Positions 29,579 through 38,022 of a DNA stretch of 64,000 nt are shown piece after piece. How positions within the stretch are numbered: position 1 is the first letter of the stretch; every line of letters starts with the position of its first letter. The position numbers and the translations under genes were made by a program. The notes below the pieces were generated by a model. It made no database searches. It saw only the letters and a program-made list of their open reading frames with translations, and was not told the DNA's origin. This DNA comes from Marinomonas balearica (GTDB lineage Bacteria; Pseudomonadota; Gammaproteobacteria; Pseudomonadales; Marinomonadaceae): the NCBI RefSeq assembly GCF_004362145.1, contig NZ_SNXC01000014.1, positions 186,001-250,000 of the forward strand, given 5' to 3'.

Positions 29579-30439
29579 TCACACATTAAAACGCGTTTCT
29601 TCTGGGCGTCTTGTTAATACTTCAACGCCATCTGCTGTTACTAGAAGAGTGTGTTCGTATTGGGCGGAAAGTCTACCGTCCTTTGTTTTAGCAATCCAAT
29701 TATCAGGACCAGAGTGTTTAACTTGTTTTTTACCTGCGTTAATCATAGGCTCAATGGTAAAAGTCATTCCTTCTTCAAGAGTGGCTCCTGTACCCGCTTT
29801 TCCATAATGAGTAACTTGTGGTGAACCATGGAACGTTGTACCTACGCCGTGTCCGCAATATTCTTCTACAACTGAATAATGATGTTTGTGTGCATGAGCC
29901 TGAATGGTTGCACCAATATCGCCTAGGCGTACGCCAGGTTTTACTAAATCGATTGCTAGATACAGGCATTCTTGAGTGACTTTGCATAGCCTCTCCACAT
30001 GAGGTGCAGCACTTCCGGCAAAGAACATACGGCTAGTGTCACCGTAATAACCATCTTTTATTACAGTAATGTCAATGTTGACAGCGTCGCCTTTTTTTAG
30101 TGGCTTGTCGTTAGGGATGCCGTGACAAATTACGTCATTAACAGATGTGCAGCAAGATTTCGGAAAGCCGTGATAGTTCAACGGAGCAGGGATAGCACCT
30201 TGCTCACTCACAATGTAGTTATGAGCGATGATGTCTAGTTGGTCCGTGGTGACGCCCGGTACAACAAATTTTTCTAGCATTATTAATACGTCAGCAGCAA
30301 GGCGTCCAGCAGTACGCATGCCTTCGATGTCGTTAATGTCAGTAAATTGAGTTGCTGCCGCTTTTGGTGTCCAGTTTGGTGTATCAACTCGGCCGTTATT
30401 GGTTAGCTCTTTGACGGTTTGGAGGATCTCATTGCTCAT
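29579..30439 (-). CDS. map: Methionine aminopeptidase, type I
   Basis: Removes the initiator methionine from new proteins; a cytoplasmic metalloprotease. The protein has 286 residues. Metal ligands are seen in NIDITVIKDGYYGDTSRMF (two Asp), the CGHGVGTTFHGSP block (His), TIEPMI (Glu) and the terminal QYEHTLLVT (Glu). The N terminus has roughly 25 extra residues before INDIEGMRTAGRLAA compared with E. coli, so a later start cannot be excluded. It is divergent from rpsB, the usual arrangement. Confidence 0.96.
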   Translation of the reverse strand: MSNEILQTVKELTNNGRVDTPNWTPKAAATQFTDINDIEGMRTAGRLAADVLIMLEKFVVPGVTTDQLDIIAHNYIVSEQGAIPAPLNYHGFPKSCCTSVNDVICHGIPNDKPLKKGDAVNIDITVIKDGYYGDTSRMFFAGSAAPHVERLCKVTQECLYLAIDLVKPGVRLGDIGATIQAHAHKHHYSVVEEYCGHGVGTTFHGSPQVTHYGKAGTGATLEEGMTFTIEPMINAGKKQVKHSGPDNWIAKTKDGRLSAQYEHTLLVTADGVEVLTRRPEETRFNV

Positions 30440-30790
30440 AATAAAAATGTCGTAATCTTGTGCTAGTGTGGACTGTAGAGTAAAGCTACAGAATTTAATT
30501 AGGCAATATTCTACATTAGTTAATAAGGATTAGCGCTACCTAAGAGGCAAAAAAGGAAAAATGGAGGCCTTTAAGTTTAAGAATGCGGACTAAGTTCTTT
30601 AGTTTTTTTTCGATTTGTGTTATAAAACGCACGCTTTTCAGGATATTCCTGTTTGGCTTTATTATTAAATTTAACGACCTCATTGCAATAAGATAAGTTT
30701 CTGGGGTGCCTCTGGTTGCTATAAACCTAATGTGGCTGAAGCTTTGAGTTGATGAGTGTAAAACAACCCAAAAAAATAAAGGATATTGTT
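30440..30790 (+). promoter_or_regulatory. map-rpsB intergenic region with rpsB promoter and leader
   Basis: This 351-bp divergent gap has no gene. A TATAAA at 30621-30626 is the best -10 element for rpsB; the -35 is weak. The stretch 30701-30745 can fold: GCC (30708-30710) and GGTT (30714-30717) pair with AACC (30724-30727) and GGC (30733-30735). An S2-binding autoregulatory leader is known upstream of rpsB in gammaproteobacteria, and this sits in the right place. I infer the same role here. A GGA lies before the rpsB ATG. Confidence 0.5.
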
Positions 30791-31525
30791 ATGCCTACAG
30801 TTTCTATGCGCGACCTTTTACAGGTTGGCTCTCACTTCGGTCACCAAACTCGTTACTGGAACCCAAAAATGAAGCCTTTCATTTTCGGTGCTCGTAACAA
30901 GATTCATATCATCAACCTTGAGCACACTGTTCCTGCTCTTAACGAAGCGTTGGCTCTTGTTAAGAAAATGACAGAAAACAAAAACAAAGTTTTGTTTGTT
31001 GGTACTAAACGTGCCGCTGCTAAATCTATTAAAGAGCAAGCAGCTCGCTCATCTATGCCATATGTAAATCACCGTTGGTTGGGTGGTATGTTGACGAACT
31101 ACAAAACTATCCGCGCTTCTATCAAGCGTTTGCGTGACCTTGAAGGTCAGGCGAAGGACGGTACGTTCGAGCAGTTGACTAAGAAAGAGGCGTTGATGCG
31201 CACTCGTGAACTAGAAAAGCTTGAGCTTTCTCTAGGTGGTATTAAAGATATGGGTGGCTTGCCTGACGCTTTGTTCGTGGTTGATGTTGACCATGAGCGT
31301 ATTGCTATCAAAGAAGCAAACAAACTAGGTATCCCGGTTATTGGTATCGTTGATACTAACAGTGATCCAGATGGTATCGATTACGTTATCCCTGCAAACG
31401 ACGACGCTATTCGTGCTGTTCAGTTGTACGTTTCTGCATTTGCTGATGCGGCTTTAGAAGGTCGTGCTGCTGCCGCAGGTACTGCAGACGAGTTTGTTGA
31501 AGTAAGCGAAGCTACTGAAGCTTAA
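30791..31525 (+). CDS. rpsB: 30S ribosomal protein S2
   Basis: Small-subunit ribosomal protein, 244 residues from the ATG at 30791 ([20 protein letters not shown]). An upstream in-frame ATG at 30749 would add 14 residues and lies in the leader, so it is rejected. Typical S2 blocks include [32 protein letters not shown] and the C-terminal [19 protein letters not shown]. First gene of the rpsB-tsf pair. Confidence 0.98.
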   Translation: MPTVSMRDLLQVGSHFGHQTRYWNPKMKPFIFGARNKIHIINLEHTVPALNEALALVKKMTENKNKVLFVGTKRAAAKSIKEQAARSSMPYVNHRWLGGMLTNYKTIRASIKRLRDLEGQAKDGTFEQLTKKEALMRTRELEKLELSLGGIKDMGGLPDALFVVDVDHERIAIKEANKLGIPVIGIVDTNSDPDGIDYVIPANDDAIRAVQLYVSAFADAALEGRAAAAGTADEFVEVSEATEA

Positions 31526-31555
31526 TTTTAGGGATCATTATTGGTCTTTGTTTCG

Positions 31556-31585
31556 AAAGGGGGGCCACCGAGTGCCCCCTTTTTT
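31556..31585 (+). terminator. Partial terminator between rpsB and tsf
   Basis: AAAGGGGG...CCCCCTTT stem followed by a short T run, 30 bp after the rpsB stop. A leaky terminator at this place is common and would lower tsf relative to rpsB. Confidence 0.8.
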
Positions 31586-31614
31586 AAATTTAAAATCGTA
31601 CAAGGGGATTAAAC

Positions 31615-32475
31615 ATGGCCGCAGTATCTGCAGCAATGGTAAAAGAACTACGTGACCGTACAGGTTTGGGCATGATGGAGTGTAAAAAAGCTCTGTCTGC
31701 TGCTGGCGGCGATATCGAAGTTGCAATTGAAGAGTTACGTAAAAGTAGTGGTATGAAAGCTGCGAAAAAAGCTGGTCGTACTGCTGCAGAAGGTACTGTT
31801 ATTCTTAAAGTTGCAGAGGATAATTCTTACGGCGTGATCGTAGAGATTAACTCTGAAACTGACTTCGCAGCGCGCGATGAAAACTTTGTTGCATTTGCAA
31901 ATAAAGTTGCTGATGTTGTTTTTGAAACCAAAGACACAAACATCGAAACGTTGTTGGCTGGTGAAATTGGTGTTGCTCGTGAAGCGCTTGTTCAAAAAAT
32001 CGGTGAAAACATTTCTCCTCGCCGTGCTGTTGTTGTTGAGGGTGGCTTAGTTTCTGGCTACCGTCATAGTAATGGTCAAATTGCAGTGTTGACTCAACTT
32101 GAAGGCGGTAACGCTGAGTTGGCTAAAGATGTGTCTATGCACGTTGCTGCAGTATCTCCACAAGTTGTAAAAGGCGATGACATGCCTGCGGAAGTTCTTG
32201 CTAAAGAAGAAGAAATTATCCGTGCACAGCCTGATATGGAAGGTAAGCCAACTGAGATTGTTGACAAGATGATTGGTGGTCGAATCAAGAAATTCCTTGC
32301 GGAAAATAGCTTGGTCGAGCAGCCATTTGTTAAGAATCCAGAGCAAAAAGTTGGTCAGCTTGCTAAAGAGGCAGGTGCAACCATTACTTCTTTCGTTCGT
32401 CTAGAAGTAGGTGAAGGTATTGAAGTTGAAGAAACTGATTTCGCGGCAGAAGTAGCAGCTCAACTGAAAGGTTAA
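31615..32475 (+). CDS. tsf: Elongation factor Ts
   Basis: Guanine-nucleotide exchange factor for EF-Tu. The protein has 286 residues. The N-terminal UBA-like domain ([19 protein letters not shown]) and the [10 protein letters not shown] motif that contacts EF-Tu are intact. Start ATG preceded by AAGGGG. Ends with a strong terminator. Confidence 0.98.
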   Translation: MAAVSAAMVKELRDRTGLGMMECKKALSAAGGDIEVAIEELRKSSGMKAAKKAGRTAAEGTVILKVAEDNSYGVIVEINSETDFAARDENFVAFANKVADVVFETKDTNIETLLAGEIGVAREALVQKIGENISPRRAVVVEGGLVSGYRHSNGQIAVLTQLEGGNAELAKDVSMHVAAVSPQVVKGDDMPAEVLAKEEEIIRAQPDMEGKPTEIVDKMIGGRIKKFLAENSLVEQPFVKNPEQKVGQLAKEAGATITSFVRLEVGEGIEVEETDFAAEVAAQLKG

Positions 32476-32496
32476 GTTCGTTTGCGAGTCAAATTC

Positions 32497-32522
32497 AAGG
32501 GGCAGCTAGACTGCCCCTTTTT
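32497..32522 (+). terminator. Rho-independent terminator of tsf
   Basis: Perfect 9-bp stem AAGGGGCAG / CTGCCCCTT with loop ctaga and a T run, 21 bp after the tsf stop. Confidence 0.92.
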
Positions 32523-32599
32523 GTGAGTGCAGCATTTTTATAAATCTGTATACTGACACGAAAATAACTCTGATGTAGGAATCGTTGCTGGAGGTTGTG

Positions 32600-33322
32600 A
32601 TGCCCAAAGAAAATAACCCTAATTACAAACGTATTTTGTTAAAATTGAGCGGCGAAGCCCTACAGGGAGATGAGCGGTTTGGTATTGATCCAAAAGTTCT
32701 GAATCGAATTGCCTTGGAAATTGGCCAGCTTCGCGGAATCGGTGTTGAAGTGGGAATTGTGATCGGAGGTGGTAACCTTTTTCGAGGTCAGGCGCTTAGT
32801 CAAGCAGGTATGGACCGCGTTACCGGTGACCATATGGGAATGCTTGCTACTGTAATGAATGCGCTTGCTATGCGTGATGCATTAGAGCGTGCAAATATTC
32901 GTACGCGCGTAATGTCTGCAATAACAATGACGGGTATTGTAGAGCCTTACGATCGTCGTCGTGCGATGCGTTTGATGAAAGATGGCGATGTGTTGATCTT
33001 TTCAGCGGGCACAGGGAATCCATTTTTTACTACCGACTCTGCTGCATGTTTACGTGGTATAGAAATTGACGCTGATGTTGTATTGAAAGCAACAAAAGTT
33101 GATGGAGTCTATTCTGCCGATCCAATGAAAGACCCTTCAGCCGTGAAATATGATACATTAAGCTATGATGAAGTATTGGAAAAACAACTGGGTGTTATGG
33201 ATTTAACAGCTATTTGTTTGACTCGTGACCATCAGATGCCTGTAAGAGTATTCAACATGAATAAACCCGGTGCTCTTACAAATATTATGGTTGGTGGTGA
33301 CGAAGGCACAGTGATTAAGTGA
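32600..33322 (+). CDS. pyrH: UMP kinase
   Basis: Phosphorylates UMP to UDP in pyrimidine synthesis; bacterial hexameric type. The protein has 240 residues from ATG 32600, which has a GGAGG site upstream; an in-frame TTG at 32585 is not favoured. Motifs: [37 protein letters not shown]. frr follows after 7 bp. Confidence 0.97.
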   Translation: MPKENNPNYKRILLKLSGEALQGDERFGIDPKVLNRIALEIGQLRGIGVEVGIVIGGGNLFRGQALSQAGMDRVTGDHMGMLATVMNALAMRDALERANIRTRVMSAITMTGIVEPYDRRRAMRLMKDGDVLIFSAGTGNPFFTTDSAACLRGIEIDADVVLKATKVDGVYSADPMKDPSAVKYDTLSYDEVLEKQLGVMDLTAICLTRDHQMPVRVFNMNKPGALTNIMVGGDEGTVIK

Positions 33323-33329
33323 GGAAGGT

Positions 33330-33887
33330 ATGATTAACGAAATTCTAAAAGACGCAGAAGAGCGCATGTCGAAAGCGGTTAGCTCCGTAGAGGTTGCTTT
33401 CAATAAAATTCGTACGGGCCGAGCTCACCCAAGCCTTTTGGACCCTGTGAAGGTTAACTATTACGGCTCGCCTACACCTTTGAGCCAAGTTGCAAACATT
33501 ACAGTTGAAGACGCTCGTACACTTGGGATTTCTCCTTGGGAAGGGAATATGGTTCCTGAAATTGAGAAGGCGATTATGAAGTCTGATTTAGGCTTAAACC
33601 CTTCTACAACAGGTAATTTAATTCGAATCCCTATGCCCGCTTTGACTGAAGAAACACGTGGCAATTACGTTAAGCAAGCCCGCAGTGAAGCTGAGAATGG
33701 TCGTATCGCTATTCGTAACATTCGTCGCGATGCGAATGGGAGCTTAAAAGATCTAATGAAAGAGAAAGAAATTTCAGAAGATGACGAACGTCGTGGTCAA
33801 GATCAAGTGCAAAAACTTACCGATAAATACGTAGCTAAAGTGGAAGAGCGCTTAGCATCTAAAGAAAAAGACTTGATGGCAATCTAG
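33330..33887 (+). CDS. frr: Ribosome recycling factor
   Basis: Splits the post-termination ribosome together with EF-G. The 185 residues are the standard length. Typical motifs: [15 protein letters not shown] and [26 protein letters not shown]. It lies 7 bp after pyrH with a GAGGAAGG site. Confidence 0.98.
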   Translation: MINEILKDAEERMSKAVSSVEVAFNKIRTGRAHPSLLDPVKVNYYGSPTPLSQVANITVEDARTLGISPWEGNMVPEIEKAIMKSDLGLNPSTTGNLIRIPMPALTEETRGNYVKQARSEAENGRIAIRNIRRDANGSLKDLMKEKEISEDDERRGQDQVQKLTDKYVAKVEERLASKEKDLMAI

Positions 33888-33912
33888 TTTTTTAAACGTA
33901 TTTATCAATAAG

Positions 33913-33935
33913 AGGCGAGGTTAGCTCGCCTTTTT
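33913..33935 (+). terminator. Terminator-like hairpin after frr
   Basis: Stem AGGCGAG / CTCGCCT with a 5-base loop and five T's. It sits only about 16 bp before the uppS ATG, so it may reduce read-through into the uppS-cdsA-dxr-rseP-bamA genes. Confidence 0.8.
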
Positions 33936-33950
33936 GTTTTAGGTAATGGT

Positions 33951-34679
33951 ATGTCTCTCACGACAAATGATATTGAGGCACCGGCCGCCCCTAATCATGT
34001 TGCAATCATCATGGATGGCAATAATAGATGGGCAAAGAAAAAGCTTCTACCTAGTATCGCAGGCCACACGGCAGGAGCCGGAGCGGTAAGGCGAACAGTG
34101 GAAGCGGCTGCTAAGGCTGGTGTTAAAGTTGTTACGTTATTTGCTTTTTCAAGTGAAAATTGGAAAAGACCTAAACTCGAAGTAGACGGTTTAATGAACC
34201 TGTTTATGCGTTCTCTCCGTAAAGAAGTGAAACGGCTCAATGAATACAATATTCAGCTTAGAGTGGTCGGGGATATGCAAGGGTTTAGTGAAAAGCTTCA
34301 GCGAGAAATCGAGGAAGCTGAGCGTGCAACCTTGGGCAATAAAGGTATGGTATTGGTGGTCGCTGCTAATTACGGCGGTCGCTGGGACATAGCTCAAGCG
34401 ACAAAGCGAGTTGTTCAAGATGTTTTGCAAGGCAATGTAGCGGTAGAAGATATTAATGAATCTACTTTAGCGCGCCATATGCAACTTGCAGATTTACCAG
34501 AACCTGATTTATTGATTCGCACTTCAGGAGAAGAGCGGATTAGCAACTTTTTGCTTTGGCAATTAGCTTATGCAGAATTTGTTTTTCTTCCTGTATTGTG
34601 GCCGGACTTCGGCGAACAACATTTTGCTGAGGCGTTAGAAATATTTCAAAGCCGTCAGCGACGATACGGTGGTCGTTAG
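33951..34679 (+). CDS. uppS: Undecaprenyl diphosphate synthase (UppS/IspU)
   Basis: cis-Prenyltransferase that makes the C55 lipid carrier from farnesyl and isopentenyl diphosphate. The protein has 242 residues. The catalytic Asp22 is in AIIMDGNNRWAKK; here the usual Gly of DGNGRW is Asn, a tolerated variation. Later motifs: LFAFSSENWKRP, PEPDLLIRTSGEERISNFLLWQLAYAE. It is 2 bp from cdsA. Confidence 0.97.
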   Translation: MSLTTNDIEAPAAPNHVAIIMDGNNRWAKKKLLPSIAGHTAGAGAVRRTVEAAAKAGVKVVTLFAFSSENWKRPKLEVDGLMNLFMRSLRKEVKRLNEYNIQLRVVGDMQGFSEKLQREIEEAERATLGNKGMVLVVAANYGGRWDIAQATKRVVQDVLQGNVAVEDINESTLARHMQLADLPEPDLLIRTSGEERISNFLLWQLAYAEFVFLPVLWPDFGEQHFAEALEIFQSRQRRYGGR

Positions 34680-34681
34680 AA

Positions 34682-35485
34682 ATGCTTTTACCTCGTGTTC
34701 TTAGTGCCATAGTTATGGCATTTTTCTTTATTTCTGCTGTGTTTTTTCTACCGCAAAGTGCTTTTCTTATTTCAATGGCTGCAGTGGTTGTGTTGGCGGC
34801 TTGGGAATGGGCTCGTCTTTCAGGTGTGAAGGCCCAACTTCAAAGAGTTTTGTTTTCCGCTGGCGTTGCAGTGGCAATTTTGGCGCTGTACGTTATTGGT
34901 ATGACAAAAACGATTCTCCTCGTTGCGCCTATAGTATGGTTGGTTGGATTTTTATGGGTGGTTAATTTTCCTCGTCCCATGGGATGGCAATCATCAAGTA
35001 TACGTCTCATTTTTGGTGTCTATATTCTTATAAGTACGTGGGCGGCATTGGCAGTACTAAAGTCTTCTCCTGATTTTGTTGTTTGGATTCTTCTGTTAAT
35101 GGGGCTGATATGGGGAGCAGATTCAGGCGCTTATTTTTCCGGTAAGGCATTTGGTAAGCGAAAACTAGCGCCGAATGTGAGCCCTGGGAAGTCTTGGGAA
35201 GGTGTCATTGGTGGGGTTGTTTTCACTCAAATTGGTATGCTTCTATTCTCTATTGTTTCTGGCTTTTCTGTAAAGCAAGCGCTGACGATGGCTTTAATTG
35301 CATTGTTGACTGTTTTTGTTTCCGTGTTGGGTGATCTCAGCGAGAGCATGTTCAAGCGTCATGAGTCGATGAAAGATTCAAGTAACCTTATTCCTGGGCA
35401 TGGTGGTGTCATGGACCGTGTTGATTCATTGACCTCAGCAGCCCCTATTTTTGTTTTGCTGTTGTCTATGTCGGAGTGGTTGTGA
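34682..35485 (+). CDS. cdsA: Phosphatidate cytidylyltransferase
   Basis: Makes CDP-diacylglycerol, the precursor of all phospholipids. The 267-residue integral membrane protein has several hydrophobic helices. The family signature near the C terminus is intact: SNLIPGHGGVMDRVDSL. The stop overlaps the dxr GTG start. Confidence 0.96.
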   Translation: MLLPRVLSAIVMAFFFISAVFFLPQSAFLISMAAVVVLAAWEWARLSGVKAQLQRVLFSAGVAVAILALYVIGMTKTILLVAPIVWLVGFLWVVNFPRPMGWQSSSIRLIFGVYILISTWAALAVLKSSPDFVVWILLLMGLIWGADSGAYFSGKAFGKRKLAPNVSPGKSWEGVIGGVVFTQIGMLLFSIVSGFSVKQALTMALIALLTVFVSVLGDLSESMFKRHESMKDSSNLIPGHGGVMDRVDSLTSAAPIFVLLLSMSEWL

Positions 35486-36660
35486 AGCAGAGAATTTGTT
35501 TATTAGGGGCAACGGGCTCAATTGGAAAGAGTACGCTTGATGTTATTGAGCTGAACTCCACCCTGTTTGAATTGGAAAGTGTTGCAGCAAATAAAAACGT
35601 CGAGCGTATGGCGGAAATCTGTAAGAAATTTCGCCCTAATAGAGCTGTGATGGGGACAATAGAAGCTCGTGACCAGCTTGCTGCATTGTGCCCTGAGTTA
35701 CCGACGTCTTTTGAATACGGCTCCGAAGCAATGGAGAGCATTGCTGGAGATGACGGCTGCGATCAAGTAATGGCGGCGATTATGGGCTTTGCTGGCCTTC
35801 GTCCAACACTTGCAGCTATACGAGCGGGTAAAAGGGTGTTGCTTGCAAACAAAGAGTCACTTGTCACTGCTGGTAAACTGTTCATGGATGAAGTTAAAAA
35901 ATATTCAGTCACTTTGATGCCGATTGATAGTGAGCACAATGCTATTTTTCAGAGCTTACCTCAGTGTGAAAATGGAGCAAACAAGTCGGGCGTTGATAAG
36001 TTATTGCTGACAGCGTCGGGTGGCCCTTTCAGAACATGGTCGCGTCAGCAGATGAAGAGCGTGACTCCGGAGCAGGCTTGTAAACATCCGAATTGGTCTA
36101 TGGGTCGTAAGATTTCTGTTGATTCGGCTTCACTGATGAACAAAGGTCTGGAACTGATTGAGGCTTGTTGGTTATTTGATGTTACCCCGCATGATATTGA
36201 AGTAGTAGTGCATCCTGAAAGTGTTATTCATTCAATGGTTTCTTACGTTGATGGGTCGGTTATCTGTCAAATGGGAAACCCTGATATGAAAATCCCCGTT
36301 GCCTATGGAATGACTTGGCCGAAACGTGTAGAAACTGGCGCTGGAGCGCTAAATATTTTCGAAATATCTCAGCTAAATTTTGAGAAGCCTGACCTTGATC
36401 GTTTTCCTAATTTAAAATTGGCTTCTGACGCATGGTTTCTAGGCGGCAGTGCCATGGCTACGTTAAATGCAGCAAATGAAATTGCAGTTGATGCATTTTT
36501 GAACAAAAGGATTGGTTTTTTACAAATTGCTGAATTAAATCAAGAAGTCTTGGAACGCTCCGACATAACCGCGGTCAATAATTTGGATGTTGTATTTGAG
36601 GCTGATAAATCGGCTCGGGCAATAGCCAATGACATTGTTGGTTCGTGGAGCATGAAATGA
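35482..36660 (+). CDS. dxr: 1-deoxy-D-xylulose 5-phosphate reductoisomerase
   Basis: Second enzyme of the MEP isoprenoid pathway. The protein has 392 residues. The NADPH site is in ICLLGATGSIGKSTLDVI. The metal and substrate sites are in PIDSEHNAIFQ and SVDSASLMNKGLELIEA. The GTG at 35482 overlaps the cdsA stop by 4 bp; a GTG at 35476 is also in frame. ispD and ispF of the same pathway lie later in the window. Confidence 0.96.
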   Translation: MKQRICLLGATGSIGKSTLDVIELNSTLFELESVAANKNVERMAEICKKFRPNRAVMGTIEARDQLAALCPELPTSFEYGSEAMESIAGDDGCDQVMAAIMGFAGLRPTLAAIRAGKRVLLANKESLVTAGKLFMDEVKKYSVTLMPIDSEHNAIFQSLPQCENGANKSGVDKLLLTASGGPFRTWSRQQMKSVTPEQACKHPNWSMGRKISVDSASLMNKGLELIEACWLFDVTPHDIEVVVHPESVIHSMVSYVDGSVICQMGNPDMKIPVAYGMTWPKRVETGAGALNIFEISQLNFEKPDLDRFPNLKLASDAWFLGGSAMATLNAANEIAVDAFLNKRIGFLQIAELNQEVLERSDITAVNNLDVVFEADKSARAIANDIVGSWSMK

Positions 36661-38003
36661 TCCAAAATATTCTATCAATACTCGTAGCGCTTGGCGTTTT
36701 AATTACATTTCATGAGTTTGGCCATTTTTGGGTTGCTCGTCGTTGTGGTGTTAAGGTTCTTCGCTTTTCAGTAGGCTTTGGTAAACCAATTTATACCTAC
36801 TATGGTAAGACAGGAACGGAATATACATTAGCCCTCATTCCATTAGGGGGATATGTAAAGATGCTTGATAGTCGTGAAGGTGAGATACCTACAGCCTTAG
36901 CGTCACAAGCATTTAATAATAAAAACGTGTGGCAACGAATAGCCATTGTTGCAGCGGGGCCATGTGCGAATTTCGTGTTGGCAATAATATTGTATGCCTT
37001 AGTCGGCATGCTTGGCGTTCAGCACCTTGCTCCTAAAGTCGGAAGTATTGAGTCAAACACTCCCGTTGCTCAAACCTCCATACAAGTGAGCGCTGAAATC
37101 GTTGAAATTAACGGTAAGACGGTAACATCGTGGGAAGACGCTAATTTTGCACTGGCTGACTTGATAGGAAAAAGTGGGCATTTTCAGGTGCGCTATATTC
37201 CCGAAGACTCAAATATGATCGAGGAGTCTTCGTTCAAGTTGAATAGGTGGTTAGCTAATCAAGAACCGAATAACCTGATTCAAGACTTTGGTGTTACGCC
37301 TTGGGTGCCTGTTATTGCCCCAATTATCGATCAAGTATTTGATGACGGGGCTGCAATGTCTGCAGGCTTTGTACATGGTGATAAAGTTCTCTCTATTAAT
37401 GGCGAACAAATATCTGATTGGCGCTCGTTTGTTAAATGGGTCCAGAGTAATCCAAATCGCGCTTTGAGTGTTCAGATAGCGCGAGGGAGTGACATTTTTG
37501 AGTTGACTCTTGTTCCTGATAAACGATCCAACGGAGAGGATAGCATTGGAGTTGCAGGTATTTCAGTGCAGCCAGTTGAGTATGACAAGAGTTTTATACG
37601 AGAGACGAAATACGATTTTCTATCGTCGTTTGCATATGGCGTCAATCAAACTTGGACAATGGTCAGTTTAACTGTCTCATCCATTGGAAAAATGCTTCAA
37701 GGGCTTATTTCAATTGATAACCTATCTGGCCCAATTACGATTGCTAAAGTAGCAAGCGCCTCTGCGGAATCTGGAATTCAATCATTTTTGAAGTTTATGG
37801 CTTATCTAAGTGTCAGTTTGGGGGTGCTCAACCTGCTTCCAATACCCATGCTTGATGGTGGGCATTTGTTGTTTTTTAGTGTTGAGGCTCTTCGCAAAAA
37901 ACCTGTGTCAGAGCGGATACAGAGTTTGGCCTATCGGGTCGGTGCATCATTGCTGTTTGCTTTGATGGCAGTTGCCATGTTTAACGATTTAGCTCGCCTT
38001 TGA
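36657..38003 (+). CDS. rseP: RIP metalloprotease RseP
   Basis: Site-2 inner-membrane protease that cleaves the anti-sigma factor RseA in the sigma-E envelope stress response and clears signal peptides. The protein has 448 residues. The zinc motif HEFGH is at 19-23 in the first membrane helix. Two PDZ domains fill the periplasmic part, and the second catalytic motif LNLLPIPMLDGGH lies near the C terminus. The start overlaps the dxr stop (ATGA). It is followed by bamA, an outer-membrane assembly gene, as is usual. Confidence 0.97.
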   Translation: MIQNILSILVALGVLITFHEFGHFWVARRCGVKVLRFSVGFGKPIYTYYGKTGTEYTLALIPLGGYVKMLDSREGEIPTALASQAFNNKNVWQRIAIVAAGPCANFVLAIILYALVGMLGVQHLAPKVGSIESNTPVAQTSIQVSAEIVEINGKTVTSWEDANFALADLIGKSGHFQVRYIPEDSNMIEESSFKLNRWLANQEPNNLIQDFGVTPWVPVIAPIIDQVFDDGAAMSAGFVHGDKVLSINGEQISDWRSFVKWVQSNPNRALSVQIARGSDIFELTLVPDKRSNGEDSIGVAGISVQPVEYDKSFIRETKYDFLSSFAYGVNQTWTMVSLTVSSIGKMLQGLISIDNLSGPITIAKVASASAESGIQSFLKFMAYLSVSLGVLNLLPIPMLDGGHLLFFSVEALRKKPVSERIQSLAYRVGASLLFALMAVAMFNDLARL

Positions 38004-38022
38004 AGCTGTTAGAGAGGTATAT

